DNA from: DATEOR01 sp035296905
Lineage (GTDB): Bacteria; Actinomycetota; Thermoleophilia; Gaiellales; Gaiellaceae
Direction of reading: 5' to 3'
DNA length: 26,426 nt
Assembly (NCBI GenBank): GCA_035296905.1
Contig: DATHAA010000094.1
Span: 1 to 26,426 of the forward strand
This document shows positions 16,119 to 23,598 of the stretch, piece by piece. Each line of letters opens with the position of its first letter. Position 1 is the stretch's first letter. Made by a program: the position numbers and the translations under genes. The notes under the pieces were generated by a model that searched no databases, was not told where the DNA came from, and worked only from the letters and a program-made list of their open reading frames with translations.

Positions 16119-17075
16119 GTGGCTTCCCCCCGTGTGATCGCACTCGACTTGGGGGGCACAAAGCTGCTCTCGGGAGTCGTCGACGACGAAGGCGTCGTCG
16201 AGAAGCGCGTCGTCAGCGCGACGGACACGAGCAGCGAGGACGCCGTTCTCGTCCAGGTCGAGGACGCGGTCGAGGGCCTCATGAAGCACGACATCGGCGC
16301 GATCGGGATCGGCATTCCTTCGACGATCGACCAGCGCCGGGGCGAGGCGATCGACTCCGTCAACATTCCGCTTTCGGACGTACCGCTTCGCGACCGGCTC
16401 GCCAACCGGTTCGGCGTGCCTGTCGCGATTGAGAACGACGCGAACGCAGCGGCGCTCGCCGAGCACCGCTACGGTGCCGGCCGCGACTCCCACCACATGA
16501 TCATGCTCACCCTCGGGACGGGGGTGGGGGGCGGCCTGATCCTCGACGGCAACCTCTACCGCGGCGCGATCGGTGCCGCAGCGGAGCTCGGCCACATGAC
16601 GCTGGACCTCCACGGCCCTCCCTGCCAGGGCCGGTGTCCCGGACGCGGCCACCTCGAGGCGCTGGCATCGGGCACGGCCACGGACGGCTACGCCCGCGAG
16701 GCCGCCGAGCAGAATCCCGAAGGGGATCTCGGGCGCGCGGCCGCCGAGGGCAAGATCGTGGACGCGCGCCTCGCCGTCGAGCTCGCCGGACACGGCCCGG
16801 GCGATGCGCGCGACGTGCTCGCCCACGTCGGCTTCCACCTCGGCGTGGGCATCGCGAGCTTCGTCAACATCTTCAACCCGGAGCTCGTCGTGATCGGCGG
16901 CGGTTTCTCGCGCGCCGGCGACCTCCTCTTCGAGCCGGCCCGGAGGGTCGTGGCGGAGCGGGCGCTCTCGCCGGCGCGGGACGAGGTCAAGATCGTCCCG
17001 GTGCTGCTCGGGGTGGAGGCGGGCCTCATCGGCGCGGGGCTCGTCGGCTTTGAGGCGCTCGACCGGGAGACCTAG
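16119..17075 (+). CDS. ROK-family sugar kinase (glucokinase-like)
   Basis: ATP-dependent sugar kinase of 318 residues. The phosphate-1 loop DLGGTK is at 10-15, and the sugar-binding/catalytic region reads PVAIENDANAAALAEHRYG with the catalytic Asp in END. TLGTGVGGGLILDGNLYRGA is the phosphate-2 and ROK signature. The zinc site, normally CxCGxxGCxE, is altered: Cys169, Cys173 and His178 in PPCQGRCPGRGHLE, with the upstream His in ELGHMT. A C-C-H-H ligand set is therefore possible in place of C-C-C-H. The adenosine motif VVIGGGFSRAGDLL is present. The GTG start lies 6 nt after TAGCCT and has no Shine-Dalgarno. rsmI starts on its stop codon. Glucose is the most likely substrate, but N-acetyl sugars are also possible. 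Confidence 0.9.
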   Translation: MASPRVIALDLGGTKLLSGVVDDEGVVEKRVVSATDTSSEDAVLVQVEDAVEGLMKHDIGAIGIGIPSTIDQRRGEAIDSVNIPLSDVPLRDRLANRFGVPVAIENDANAAALAEHRYGAGRDSHHMIMLTLGTGVGGGLILDGNLYRGAIGAAAELGHMTLDLHGPPCQGRCPGRGHLEALASGTATDGYAREAAEQNPEGDLGRAAAEGKIVDARLAVELAGHGPGDARDVLAHVGFHLGVGIASFVNIFNPELVVIGGGFSRAGDLLFEPARRVVAERALSPARDEVKIVPVLLGVEAGLIGAGLVGFEALDRET

Positions 17076-17881
17076 TGCCCCTCGTCGTCTGTGCGACGCC
17101 GATCGGCAACCTCGAGGACGTCACGCTGCGGGTTCTGCGGGAGCTCGGCGAGGCGGACGTTGTCCTCTGCGAGGACACGCGCCGGACGGGCACGCTCCTC
17201 GACCGTCACGGAATCCGGGCGAAGCTCGTCAGCTACCACCAGCACAACGAGGCAAAGCGGGTCGACGAGCTGGTCCCGCGGCTCGACGCGGGAGAGAAGA
17301 TCGCGCTGGCGAGCGACGCCGGCCTCCCGGGCGTCAACGATCCGGGCGCGCGACTCATCTCGGCGGCGATCGAGCGCGGCCTCGAGGTCACGGTGCTTCC
17401 GGGTCCGTCGGCGGTCGAGACAGCCCTCGTCGCCAGCGGCCTCGTCGGCGAGCGCTATGCATTCGTGGGGTATCTGCCGCGGAGGCGGGAGGCGCTCGAC
17501 CGGTTGTGGGAGGAGACGGCGTCCTGGGGCGGTCCGGTCGTGGCGTTCGAATCGCCCGGGCGGCTCTCCGCGTCGTTGCGCTCGCTCGCGGAGGCCGATC
17601 CCGAGCGCCGGGTGGCCGTCTGCCGCGAGCTGACGAAGCGCTTCGAAGAGGTCGTTCGCGGTCCGGCGCGCCAGGTGGCCGCGCGGTTCACGGAGGCGCC
17701 GAAAGGGGAGATCACGCTCGTCCTGGGGCCTGCGGCGGATGCCACGCCGGTTCCCGAGGCGGACGCCCTCGCCGCCGTCGTGGAGCTCGTCGACGCGGGC
17801 ATTCCGCGCCGCCGCGCCGCAGATCTCGTCTCGCGACTCACCGGCATCGCGCGCAACAAGCTTTACAAAGAGTCACTCTAA
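17075..17881 (+). CDS. rsmI: 16S rRNA 2'-O-methyltransferase RsmI (C1402)
   Basis: Methylates the ribose of C1402 in 16S rRNA using S-adenosylmethionine. The 268-residue protein opens MPLVVCATPIGNLEDVTLRV and continues with LCEDTRRTGTLLDRHGI and KLVSYHQHNEAKR, the SpoU-unrelated tetrapyrrole-methylase fold signature of RsmI. ALASDAGLPGVNDPGARLI and VTVLPGPSAVETALVASGL follow, then FVGYLPRR. The C-terminal small domain ends RRAADLVSRLTGIARNKLYK, as in family members. In the usual RsmI motif the segment is SDAGTPxISDPG; here it is SDAGLPGVNDPG, a modest variant. The GTG overlaps the ROK stop by one base, so the two are co-transcribed. It opens the conserved translation/envelope cluster that runs to prs. 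Confidence 0.95.
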   Translation: MPLVVCATPIGNLEDVTLRVLRELGEADVVLCEDTRRTGTLLDRHGIRAKLVSYHQHNEAKRVDELVPRLDAGEKIALASDAGLPGVNDPGARLISAAIERGLEVTVLPGPSAVETALVASGLVGERYAFVGYLPRRREALDRLWEETASWGGPVVAFESPGRLSASLRSLAEADPERRVAVCRELTKRFEEVVRGPARQVAARFTEAPKGEITLVLGPAADATPVPEADALAAVVELVDAGIPRRRAADLVSRLTGIARNKLYKESL

Positions 17882-17907
17882 CTCGACGAAGACAGCTGTA
17901 GCCTTCA

Positions 17908-17937
17908 TTGACAACGAGGCGGCCGCCCTGCTACGCT
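17908..17937 (+). promoter_or_regulatory. sigma-70-type promoter of the M23-like gene
   Basis: A perfect TTGACA (17908-17913) is followed after 18 bp by TACGCT (17932-17937). This is the best -35/-10 pair in the window. It gives a 5' leader of about 30 nt containing the strong GAGGAGGA ribosome site before the ATG at 17977. Confidence 0.65.
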
Positions 17938-17976
17938 CGTTCTCGTTTACAAATCTGACAACGAGGAGGAGTGGCG

Positions 17977-18738
17977 ATGAAAGGCTTCGCCTTGCTGCTT
18001 CCGGTCCTCGTCGCGCTCCAGGTCGGCGTGCAGCCCGCGCTCGCCTGGGCCTGGCCCGTCGACGGGCCGGTGCTTCGACCCTTCGTGCTTGGTGACGACC
18101 CCTACGCCGGTGGCCAGCACCGTGGCGTCGACATCGGCGCTCCAGCCGGGACGCCGGTGCGTACTCCGGCAGCCGGCACGGTCAGCTTCGCCGGGACCGT
18201 GCCGACGGGCGGGAAGACGATCACGATCCGCACCGCCGACGGTTACGCAGTCACGCTGCAGCGCCTCGGGTCCGTCTCCGTCGCGCGTGGGTCCACGGTA
18301 GAGGAGGGGGACGTCGCGGGGTCGGTCGGAGAAAGCGCGGAACCGTTCGTCTACCTGGGCGTCCGCAAGGCCGACGAGCCGGATGGATACGTCGATCCGC
18401 TCGGGCTCCTGCCGCCGTTGGCGCCGACTCCGGCGCCCGACGAGCCCGCGCCGGTCGAGCCGGATCCCGCACCGGCACCCGCCCACGGCTCCGGCTCGAA
18501 GCACCACGGCCACGCCGCGCCGACGCCGGTGGCCGTGGAGCAGCCGAGCGTCGAGCCGGCTCGGGAGAACCAGACGCCACGGGCGCGAACCGGTGGCGCG
18601 GCCGTCGGGGCTACGACACCCGCGCACGGAAGGCGCGGTCGAGCCGGCGGCCAGGGGCGCCGAACGCCTGCCGGGCGCTTTGCACAGCCCCGGTCCACTC
18701 GCCGCACCGAGCGTGCACCGCGCGGCGACCCTAGATGA
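17977..18738 (+). CDS. secreted M23/LytM-like domain protein, probably non-catalytic; C-terminus frameshifted
   Basis: The product has a signal peptide (1-23, cleavage after ALA) and a short M23-like domain. The first zinc motif is present (His48 and Asp52 in GGQHRGVDIGAP, then GTPVRTPAAGTVSFAG). The later histidines are not: the YxHL position reads TLQRLG with Arg96, and the HLHFEVR position reads EPFVYLGVR with Phe124 and Tyr126. It is therefore probably a LytM-type regulator or binder rather than a peptidase. A Pro/Ala-rich linker follows. From about residue 205 the frame becomes Arg-rich and shadow-like, while the +1 frame reads naturally (LHSPGPLAAPSV, ATLDEETVNAVPIPAP), so a frameshift near 18570-18635 is likely. 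I chose the ATG because GAGGAGGA is 7 nt away; the GTG at 17971 is too close to it. Confidence 0.78.
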   Translation: MKGFALLLPVLVALQVGVQPALAWAWPVDGPVLRPFVLGDDPYAGGQHRGVDIGAPAGTPVRTPAAGTVSFAGTVPTGGKTITIRTADGYAVTLQRLGSVSVARGSTVEEGDVAGSVGESAEPFVYLGVRKADEPDGYVDPLGLLPPLAPTPAPDEPAPVEPDPAPAPAHGSGSKHHGHAAPTPVAVEQPSVEPARENQTPRARTGGAAVGATTPAHGRRGRAGGQGRRTPAGRFAQPRSTRRTERAPRGDPR

Positions 18739-18834
18739 GGAAACCGTGAACGCGGTGCCAATTCCGGCCCCCGCGGCTGGGCGGCGGCGGATGGATTGGC
18801 GGTGCTGCTCGGGCTCGGGGCGCTCGGCGCTGGG
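18739..18834 (+). other. probable detached C-terminal end of the M23-like protein
   Basis: After the stop at 18738 the sequence still looks coding. First comes the +1-frame continuation (VNAVPIPAPAAG), then, after a second shift near 18780-18790, a hydrophobic helix in the original frame (ADGLAVLLGLGALGAGLARG). This fits a lost C-terminal membrane anchor behind the Pro-rich linker. It ends against the convergent abrB-like gene at 18835. No start codon with a ribosome site makes it a gene of its own. Confidence 0.5.
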
Positions 18835-19122
18835 CTAGCCCGTGGCCGATGCGAGCTCGGTGACGCAGTTGCGGCAGACGGAACGGCCACGGTGTTCCTG
18901 CAGGGAGTTGCGACGCCCACAGAAGACGCAGACCGTCTGCGGCTTGGACAGGAGGATGACGTCGTCCTTCACCGAGATCTCGAGCGGATCCTTCTCGCCG
19001 AGCGCAAAGCGCTTTCGGATCTCGATGGGGATGACGATCCGGCCCAGGTCGTCGATATGGCGGATGATCCCCGTCTTCGTTGCCCCCCTTGTGGAGCGCT
19101 CCTTCAGCGGACGCTCTGCCAT
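18835..19122 (-). CDS. AbrB/SpoVT-type transcriptional regulator with C-terminal zinc knuckle
   Basis: A 95-residue DNA-binding protein. The swapped-hairpin AbrB domain is evident at about 18-55: TGIIRHIDDLGRIVIPIEIR, then KRFALGEKDPLEISVKDD, nearly the text-book AbrB N-terminal pattern. The C-terminus has two Cys pairs (CVFCG and CRNC, the latter in GRSVCRNCVTELASA), a probable zinc ribbon for dimer/tetramer formation as in some Firmicute and actinobacterial homologues. I chose the ATG at 19122; upstream residues in the same frame have no family similarity. A TACGTT hexamer lies 13 nt further upstream on the minus strand. It is divergent from metG and convergent with the M23-like gene. In Bacillus subtilis abrB also lies between rsmI and metS on the opposite strand, so this is probably an orthologous locus; its targets are unknown. 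Confidence 0.88.
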   Translation of the reverse strand: MAERPLKERSTRGATKTGIIRHIDDLGRIVIPIEIRKRFALGEKDPLEISVKDDVILLSKPQTVCVFCGRRNSLQEHRGRSVCRNCVTELASATG

Positions 19123-19240
19123 TCCGTTCGACCCCAACGTATCTCTGTCTTTCGTTTGCGGCGGACTCCACGAATCAGGTCCCCGCGCTTTGCCATTTCT
19201 AACCATCATTTGCGGGTGCGAGGCCGCGCGGAGTCCTTCG

Positions 19241-19246
19241 TATGAT
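19241..19246 (+). promoter_or_regulatory. candidate -10 element of metG
   Basis: TATGAT is 8 nt before the GTG at 19255 and no Shine-Dalgarno exists, which suggests a leaderless metG transcript. It also lies in the 132-bp gap with the divergent abrB-like gene. I found no good -35 at 16-18 bp. Confidence 0.5.
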
Positions 19247-19254
19247 TGCCGTGC

Positions 19255-20772
19255 GTGAGCTTCTACATCACGACTCCCATTTATTACGTCAACGCGACGC
19301 CGCACGTCGGGCATGCGTACACGACGATCGCGGCGGACATCCTCGCGCGCCACCGGCGCCAGCGCGGAGAGGAGACCTTCTTCCTAACGGGCACCGACGA
19401 GCATGGCTCGAACATCGCGCGGGTCGCGGAGGAGGCCGGCCTCGAACCGAAAGAGTTCGTCGACCGGAACGCAGCCGCGTTCATGGAGATGACGCGCCGG
19501 ATCAACGTCTCCAACGACTTCTTCATCCGCACGACCGACGAACGCCACGAGGCTCTCGTGCAGGAGTTCCTGCAGCGGATCTACGACGCCGGCGAGATCT
19601 ACGAAGGCGTCTACGCCGGGCTCTACTGCAGCCGCTGCGAGTCCTTCTACACCGAAGCGGAGCTCGTGGACGGCAACTGTCCCCAGCACGGGATCCCACC
19701 GGAGTGGGTCGAGGAGAAGAACTACTTCTTCCGTCTTTCCGCGTATCAGGACAAGCTGCTCGCCCTGTACGACGAGAATGCGGAAGTCGTCCTGCCCAGG
19801 TTCCGGGCGAACGAGGCGCGGAGCTTCATCGAGCAGGGTCTCGACGACATCAGCGTGAGCCGCGCCACGCAGCGCTGGGGTGTGTCCGTTCCCTGGGATC
19901 CCGACCAGGTCGTCTACGTCTGGGTCGACGCGCTCATCAACTACTGGAGCGCGCTTGCCTTCGCGCGCGAGGACGAGGACCTCCGCGACCGACTCTGGCC
20001 GGAAGTCCACCATCTCCTGGCGAAAGACATCCTCAAGTTCCACTGCGTGATCTGGCCGGCGCTCCTGATGGGCGCGGGGATCAGCGTGCCGAAGCAGCTC
20101 TTCGTGCACGGCTACCTGCTCATGGACGACCGCAAGATGTCCAAGTCGGTCGGGAACGTGATCGACTCGCTCGAGCTGATCGACGTCTACGGGGTCGACG
20201 CGGTGCGCTACTACCTCTTCCGCGCGGCGTCGTTCGGGCAGGACGGGAACATCTCCGTCGACGGGCTGCACGAGCGCTACGAGCGCGAGCTCGGGAACGA
20301 CCTCGGCAACCTCCTGTCGCGGACGACGGCGATGGTTGCGCGCTACCGGGAGGGGAAACTCGCGGTCGTCCAGGGCTCCGCAGCGCTGGCAGCCGAGCTC
20401 GACGGCTTGGCGGCCAAGGTCGCTGCGCGTCTGGATGCCTACGACCTGACGGGCGGGCTCGACGAGATCTGGGAAGTCGTTCGCGCGCTCAACCGACATG
20501 TGGAGCAAAACGCGCCGTGGGAGCTGGCGAAGGACCAGGCAAACGCGGAGGCACTCGACCGCGTCCTCTACGACCTCGCGGACGGCCTGCGTGTGCTCGC
20601 AATCGTGCTCGCGCCGTATCTCCCCGAGACGGCGCCCCGCATCCTCGAGGCCTTGGGGCAGGACGGAGCCCTGGACTGGGAGGGAGCGCGCCCGGGGCAG
20701 ACCCCCGCAGCGGACGGGATCGCGCCTGCCGAGCCGCTCTTCCCGCGGGTGGATGCGCCCGCGACAGTCTGA
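19255..20772 (+). CDS. metG: methionyl-tRNA synthetase
   Basis: Class I synthetase that charges tRNA-Met; 505 residues, the short form without the C-terminal tRNA-binding (EMAP-like) domain. It begins VSFYITTPIYYVNATPHVGH with the HIGH-equivalent PHVGH at 16-20. The connective domain has Cys125, Cys128, Cys142 and His145 (CSRC and CPQH), a single zinc knuckle like that in Thermus MetRS. The KMSKS loop is exact at 294-298 (DRKMSKSVGN). The anticodon-binding helical domain ends near ALGQDGALDW. The start is GTG at 19255; an in-frame TTG three codons earlier is less likely because the protein family begins at this Phe-Tyr-Ile-Thr-Thr. tatD follows after 6 nt, so metG-tatD-rsmA-ispE form one operon. 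Confidence 0.96.
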   Translation: MSFYITTPIYYVNATPHVGHAYTTIAADILARHRRQRGEETFFLTGTDEHGSNIARVAEEAGLEPKEFVDRNAAAFMEMTRRINVSNDFFIRTTDERHEALVQEFLQRIYDAGEIYEGVYAGLYCSRCESFYTEAELVDGNCPQHGIPPEWVEEKNYFFRLSAYQDKLLALYDENAEVVLPRFRANEARSFIEQGLDDISVSRATQRWGVSVPWDPDQVVYVWVDALINYWSALAFAREDEDLRDRLWPEVHHLLAKDILKFHCVIWPALLMGAGISVPKQLFVHGYLLMDDRKMSKSVGNVIDSLELIDVYGVDAVRYYLFRAASFGQDGNISVDGLHERYERELGNDLGNLLSRTTAMVARYREGKLAVVQGSAALAAELDGLAAKVAARLDAYDLTGGLDEIWEVVRALNRHVEQNAPWELAKDQANAEALDRVLYDLADGLRVLAIVLAPYLPETAPRILEALGQDGALDWEGARPGQTPAADGIAPAEPLFPRVDAPATV

Positions 20773-20778
20773 ATCCGC

Positions 20779-21528
20779 GTGATCGACACGCACGCGCACC
20801 TAGACGCTCTCGACGACGCGCCCGAGGCGCTCGCGCGAGCGCGCGAAGCGGGGGTCGATCGGGTCGTCACGATCGGAACGACGCCCGACTCGTGCCGCAT
20901 GGCGCTCGAGCTCGCTGATCGGGAGGACGGCGTCTTCGTCTCGCTCGGGCTCCATCCGCACGAGGCGGGGACAGCGGGCCAGGCCGAAGTCGATGAGCTT
21001 GCGGGCCTGCTCGAACACCCGAAGGCGGTCGCCGTCGGCGAGACGGGGCTCGACCACTTCCGCGACTACGCGCCCCATGACCGACAGCTCGAGCTCTTCC
21101 GCGCTCAGGCAGAACTGGCCGTGGCAACGGGCAAGCCGCTGATCGTCCACACACGCGCGGCGGATGACGACACTCTGGCCGTGCTGACAGCGCTCCCGGA
21201 GGATGCGCGCGTCGTGCTGCATTGCTTCTCGTCGCTCCGCCTGCTCGGCCCCGCGCTCGAGCGCCGCTGGTTCGTCTCGTTCGCAGGGAACGTGACCTAC
21301 CCCAAGGCGGCCGAGCTCCGAGCCGCCGCGGCCCGCGTTCCCACGGACCGGATCCTGGCCGAAACGGACAGCCCTTACCTCTCTCCTCAGCCGGTGCGCG
21401 GACGCCGGAACGAGCCGGCCCACGTCGTCCACACCCTCGCCACCCTGGCCGAAGCGCGCGGCGAAGAACGGGACGAGCTCGAGCGCGCGATCGACGCCAA
21501 CGCGACCGCCGCCTTCGGCCTCCCGTGA
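20779..21528 (+). CDS. tatD: TatD-family metal-dependent DNase
   Basis: Metal-dependent hydrolase of the amidohydrolase fold, with 3'-5' exonuclease activity in characterised TatD proteins; 249 residues. It starts MIDTHAHLDALDDAPEALAR (GTG start), with metal ligands in THAHLD. Further family motifs are FVSLGLHPHEAG, the glutamate in VAVGETGLDHFRD, the His in LIVHTRAADDDTL, VVLHCFSS, and the terminal LAETDSPYLSPQPVRGRRNE with the catalytic Asp. It lies between metG and rsmA, its usual place in actinobacteria and Firmicutes. The rsmA GTG overlaps its stop (GTGA), so the two are coupled. The closely related YcfH/YabD subgroup is the likely assignment. Confidence 0.94.
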   Translation: MIDTHAHLDALDDAPEALARAREAGVDRVVTIGTTPDSCRMALELADREDGVFVSLGLHPHEAGTAGQAEVDELAGLLEHPKAVAVGETGLDHFRDYAPHDRQLELFRAQAELAVATGKPLIVHTRAADDDTLAVLTALPEDARVVLHCFSSLRLLGPALERRWFVSFAGNVTYPKAAELRAAAARVPTDRILAETDSPYLSPQPVRGRRNEPAHVVHTLATLAEARGEERDELERAIDANATAAFGLP

Positions 21529-22307
21529 AGCTTCCCGTCGCGCCTAACCGCGATCTCGGCCAGCACTTCCTGGTCGACGACAACATCCTCGGCGTCGCGG
21601 GCCGCCTCGCAGAGCTCGGGCCCGAAGACGTCGTGCTCGAGGTCGGCGCCGGTCTCGGCGTCCTGACCGCGTATCTCGCCGAGCGCGTGCGCCTCGTCCA
21701 CGCCGTCGAGCTCGACCGGGGCCTCGAGCCGCACCTGCGGGACGCAGTGGCGGTCCATGACAACGTCGAGCTCGTCCTCGGAGACGCCCTCACGCTCCCC
21801 CTCGAGGCGCTCGACCCGTCGCCGGGGAAGCTCGTCGCCAACCTGCCGTACCAGATCGCCACCCCGCTGGTCGCGGAAAGCCTGGACGGGCTGCCGGCCG
21901 TCGAGCTCTGGTGCGTGATGGTGCAGCGGGAGGTTGCGGACCGCTTTTTCGCCGTGCCGGGGACGAAGAGCTACGGCGCGGTCTCCGTGCTCCTCCAGCT
22001 GACCGCCGAGCGCACGGGCTTCCATCCCGTCGCCCGCACGGTCTTCCGCCCGCGGCCAAATGTGGACTCCGCGCTCGTCGCCTTCAGGCGTACCCGTTCC
22101 TGGGGCCCCGAGTTTCTGCGCCTGAAGGAGATCGTCCAGAGCGCGTTCGCCCACCGGCGCAAGACGCTGCTCAACTCGCTCGAGTTCTCCCGCGGCGGCA
22201 GGGCGGGGGCCGAGGCAGCGCTGGAGAAGCTTGGGCTGTCCGTGGACATCCGAGCCGAGGCGCTCGCCCCACAGCAGTTCCTCGAGCTGGCGGAGCTCCT
22301 GCCGTGA
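21525..22307 (+). CDS. rsmA: 16S rRNA adenine dimethyltransferase RsmA (KsgA)
   Basis: Dimethylates two adjacent adenosines (A1518/A1519) near the 3' end of 16S rRNA; 260 residues, the normal size. The N-terminus has PNRDLGQHFLVDDNIL, the KsgA hallmark. SAM-binding motif I is VLEVGAGLGVLTAYLAE (E39-G45 region) and the catalytic N-L-P-Y is at 106-109 (VANLPYQIATPL). The C-terminal helical domain includes FRPRPNVDSALVAFRR and AFAHRRKTLLNSL, both typical. Starts with GTG overlapping the tatD stop and ends on the ispE GTG, so it is tightly coupled to both. Nothing is missing. Confidence 0.96.
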   Translation: MKLPVAPNRDLGQHFLVDDNILGVAGRLAELGPEDVVLEVGAGLGVLTAYLAERVRLVHAVELDRGLEPHLRDAVAVHDNVELVLGDALTLPLEALDPSPGKLVANLPYQIATPLVAESLDGLPAVELWCVMVQREVADRFFAVPGTKSYGAVSVLLQLTAERTGFHPVARTVFRPRPNVDSALVAFRRTRSWGPEFLRLKEIVQSAFAHRRKTLLNSLEFSRGGRAGAEAALEKLGLSVDIRAEALAPQQFLELAELLP

Positions 22308-23128
22308 AGCGGCTCCCGGCCGCCGCGAAGATCAATCTCGCGCTCATCGTCGGGCCGCTCCGCGGGGATGGGCTGCACGAGATCGTCACTGTCATGCAGC
22401 GGGTCGACATCTGCGACACGGTCGAGGTTGCGCCCGCAGAAAGCCTCGCCGTCCACGGCTTCCGCAAGGACACCATCGTAGGCGCGGCGCTGGAGAGGCT
22501 CGCGGGCGCGGCCGGGGTCGAGCCGCACTGGCGCGCCAAGATCCGGAAGCGAATCCCGCTGGCGGCAGGACTGGGGGGAGGCAGCGCCGACGCCGCTGCC
22601 GCGCTCGTCCTCGCCAACCCTCTTCTCGACCAGCCGCTTCCCCCCGACCGCCTCGCGGAGCTCGCGGCAGGGATCGGCGCCGACGTTCCCTTCTTTCTCG
22701 AGCCCGGGCCGAAGCGCGCCGAGGGCGCGGGCGAGCGACTCACCGCGCTCGAGTTGCCGCAGGACTTCTGGGTGGTCGTCGCGCTCCCTCGGCGCGCGAG
22801 CAAGACGTCTACCGCCGACGTCTACGCGCGCTTCGACGCGGCGAACGGCACCGCGGGATTCGACGAGCGGGGCGCGGCGCTGACAGAGGCGCTTGCCTCG
22901 GTGCGCCGCCCGCGCGACTTCGCGGCCTTTCCGCCGAACGATCTCGCCGGGGCGGCGGGCAGGCCCAGGATCGTCGACGACCTCCTGGGCGGGAGCGCCT
23001 TCCGCGCCGACGTCAGCGGCGCCGGCCCCGCCGTCTACGGGCTCTTCCACCACCTCGCGGACGCGAAGCGTGCCGCCCGCGGGTTGCGCTTCCAGGCCCG
23101 GACCTGGGTGGTCGCTCCGGTCTGGTAG
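22304..23128 (+). CDS. ispE: 4-diphosphocytidyl-2-C-methyl-D-erythritol kinase
   Basis: GHMP kinase of the MEP isoprenoid pathway, phosphorylating CDP-ME at the 2-hydroxyl; 274 residues, slightly short. Motifs seen: the N-terminal AAAKINLALIVGP with the catalytic Lys region, the phosphate loop PLAAGLGGGSADAAAALVLA (GLGGGSADAAA at 89-99), DVPFFLEPG, and the C-terminal ADVSGAGPAVYGLF. The expected GLGL-type segment of IspE near the start is replaced here by LIVGPLRGDGLHEIVTVMQR, a common actinobacterial variant. GTG start overlaps the rsmA stop. Its TAG also forms the first half of the TAGCGT hexamer that may drive the next gene. Confidence 0.93.
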   Translation: MKRLPAAAKINLALIVGPLRGDGLHEIVTVMQRVDICDTVEVAPAESLAVHGFRKDTIVGAALERLAGAAGVEPHWRAKIRKRIPLAAGLGGGSADAAAALVLANPLLDQPLPPDRLAELAAGIGADVPFFLEPGPKRAEGAGERLTALELPQDFWVVVALPRRASKTSTADVYARFDAANGTAGFDERGAALTEALASVRRPRDFAAFPPNDLAGAAGRPRIVDDLLGGSAFRADVSGAGPAVYGLFHHLADAKRAARGLRFQARTWVVAPVW

Positions 23129-23131
23129 CGT
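23126..23131 (+). promoter_or_regulatory. candidate -10 element of the 117-aa membrane protein gene
   Basis: TAGCGT is 9 nt before the ATG at 23141, has no Shine-Dalgarno behind it, and shares its TAG with the ispE stop codon. Being part of the metG operon transcript is an alternative. Confidence 0.35.
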
Positions 23132-23140
23132 CGCGCCGCC

Positions 23141-23494
23141 ATGGAGGAACAGCAGGTCGTCGAGCACCGGCAGAGCTCTTCCGCTCTCTGGCTGCGCGAG
23201 CGCCGTCTGCGCCTGGCTCTCCTGATCGCATTCGTCGAGAGCCTGCTCGTTCTCTTCAGCGCCCACGGCTGGCGCTACGTGATCATCGCCGTGATCCTCG
23301 CGCTCGCGGCCTACTGGTTCCTCGGGCGACGGTGGCCGGGCGTCGTCTACGAGATCACGTGGGTCGCGGCGGTCTCGCAACTCCTCGCGGTGCTCGTTCC
23401 CGTCCTCTGGGTGCTCGTCAAGACGCTTGCGCTCATCGTCCTGATCGCCCTGGCGGTCTTCCTGCTGGCGGCGCTCCTCCTTGACCGAAAGTAG
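23141..23494 (+). CDS. small multi-pass membrane protein (117 aa)
   Basis: A 117-residue protein with a soluble N-terminus (MEEQQVVEHRQSSSALWLRE), an Arg-rich stop-transfer-like patch and three to four hydrophobic helices: LALLIAFVESLLVLFSAHGW, YVIIAVILALAAYWFLG, a third near VVYEITWVAAVSQLLAVLVP and a last long one (VLWVLVKTLALIVLIALAVF). Positive charges flank the helices. I do not recognise the family. It sits between ispE and tRNA-Gln in an otherwise housekeeping cluster. The upstream region shows a TAGCGT hexamer 9 nt from the ATG and no Shine-Dalgarno. Function cannot be inferred beyond membrane location. Confidence 0.75.
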   Translation: MEEQQVVEHRQSSSALWLRERRLRLALLIAFVESLLVLFSAHGWRYVIIAVILALAAYWFLGRRWPGVVYEITWVAAVSQLLAVLVPVLWVLVKTLALIVLIALAVFLLAALLLDRK

Positions 23495-23511
23495 AGTGAC
23501 TCGCAATCCGG

Positions 23512-23585
23512 TGGGGCGTAGCCAAGCGGTAAGGCAGCGGGTTTTGGTCCCGTGACCGGAGGTTCGAATCCTCCCGCCCCAGCCA
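23512..23585 (+). tRNA. tRNA-Gln, anticodon TTG
   Basis: Complete cloverleaf: acceptor stem TGGGGCG pairs over seven base pairs with CGCCCCA, then discriminator G and an encoded CCA (23583-23585). The anticodon stem is GCGGG/CCCGT (one G-T pair) around loop TTTTGGT, giving anticodon TTG at 23544-23546. The T arm is GGAGG-TTCGAAT-CCTCC. The D loop with the GG pair is present (AGCGGTAAGG). It directly precedes glmU; the encoded CCA runs into the TAGCCT hexamer before that gene. Possible promoter signals are TTGACC at 23481-23486 and TAGAGT at 23492-23497, which are not well spaced. Confidence 0.97.
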
Positions 23586-23591
23586 TAGCCT
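23586..23591 (+). promoter_or_regulatory. candidate -10 element of glmU
   Basis: TAGCCT starts immediately after the CCA end of tRNA-Gln and is 7 nt before the ATG at 23599. The hexamer is identical to that before the ROK gene. No Shine-Dalgarno is present, so glmU is either leaderless from here or translated from a tRNA read-through transcript. Confidence 0.4.
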
Positions 23592-23598
23592 CGAACCC

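Noticed and set aside
19122..19210. Longer AbrB-like protein starting further upstream
   Set aside because: The upstream in-frame residues show no AbrB similarity, and an ATG there that gives a basic MAKRGDLIRG start is in a different frame from the AbrB domain.
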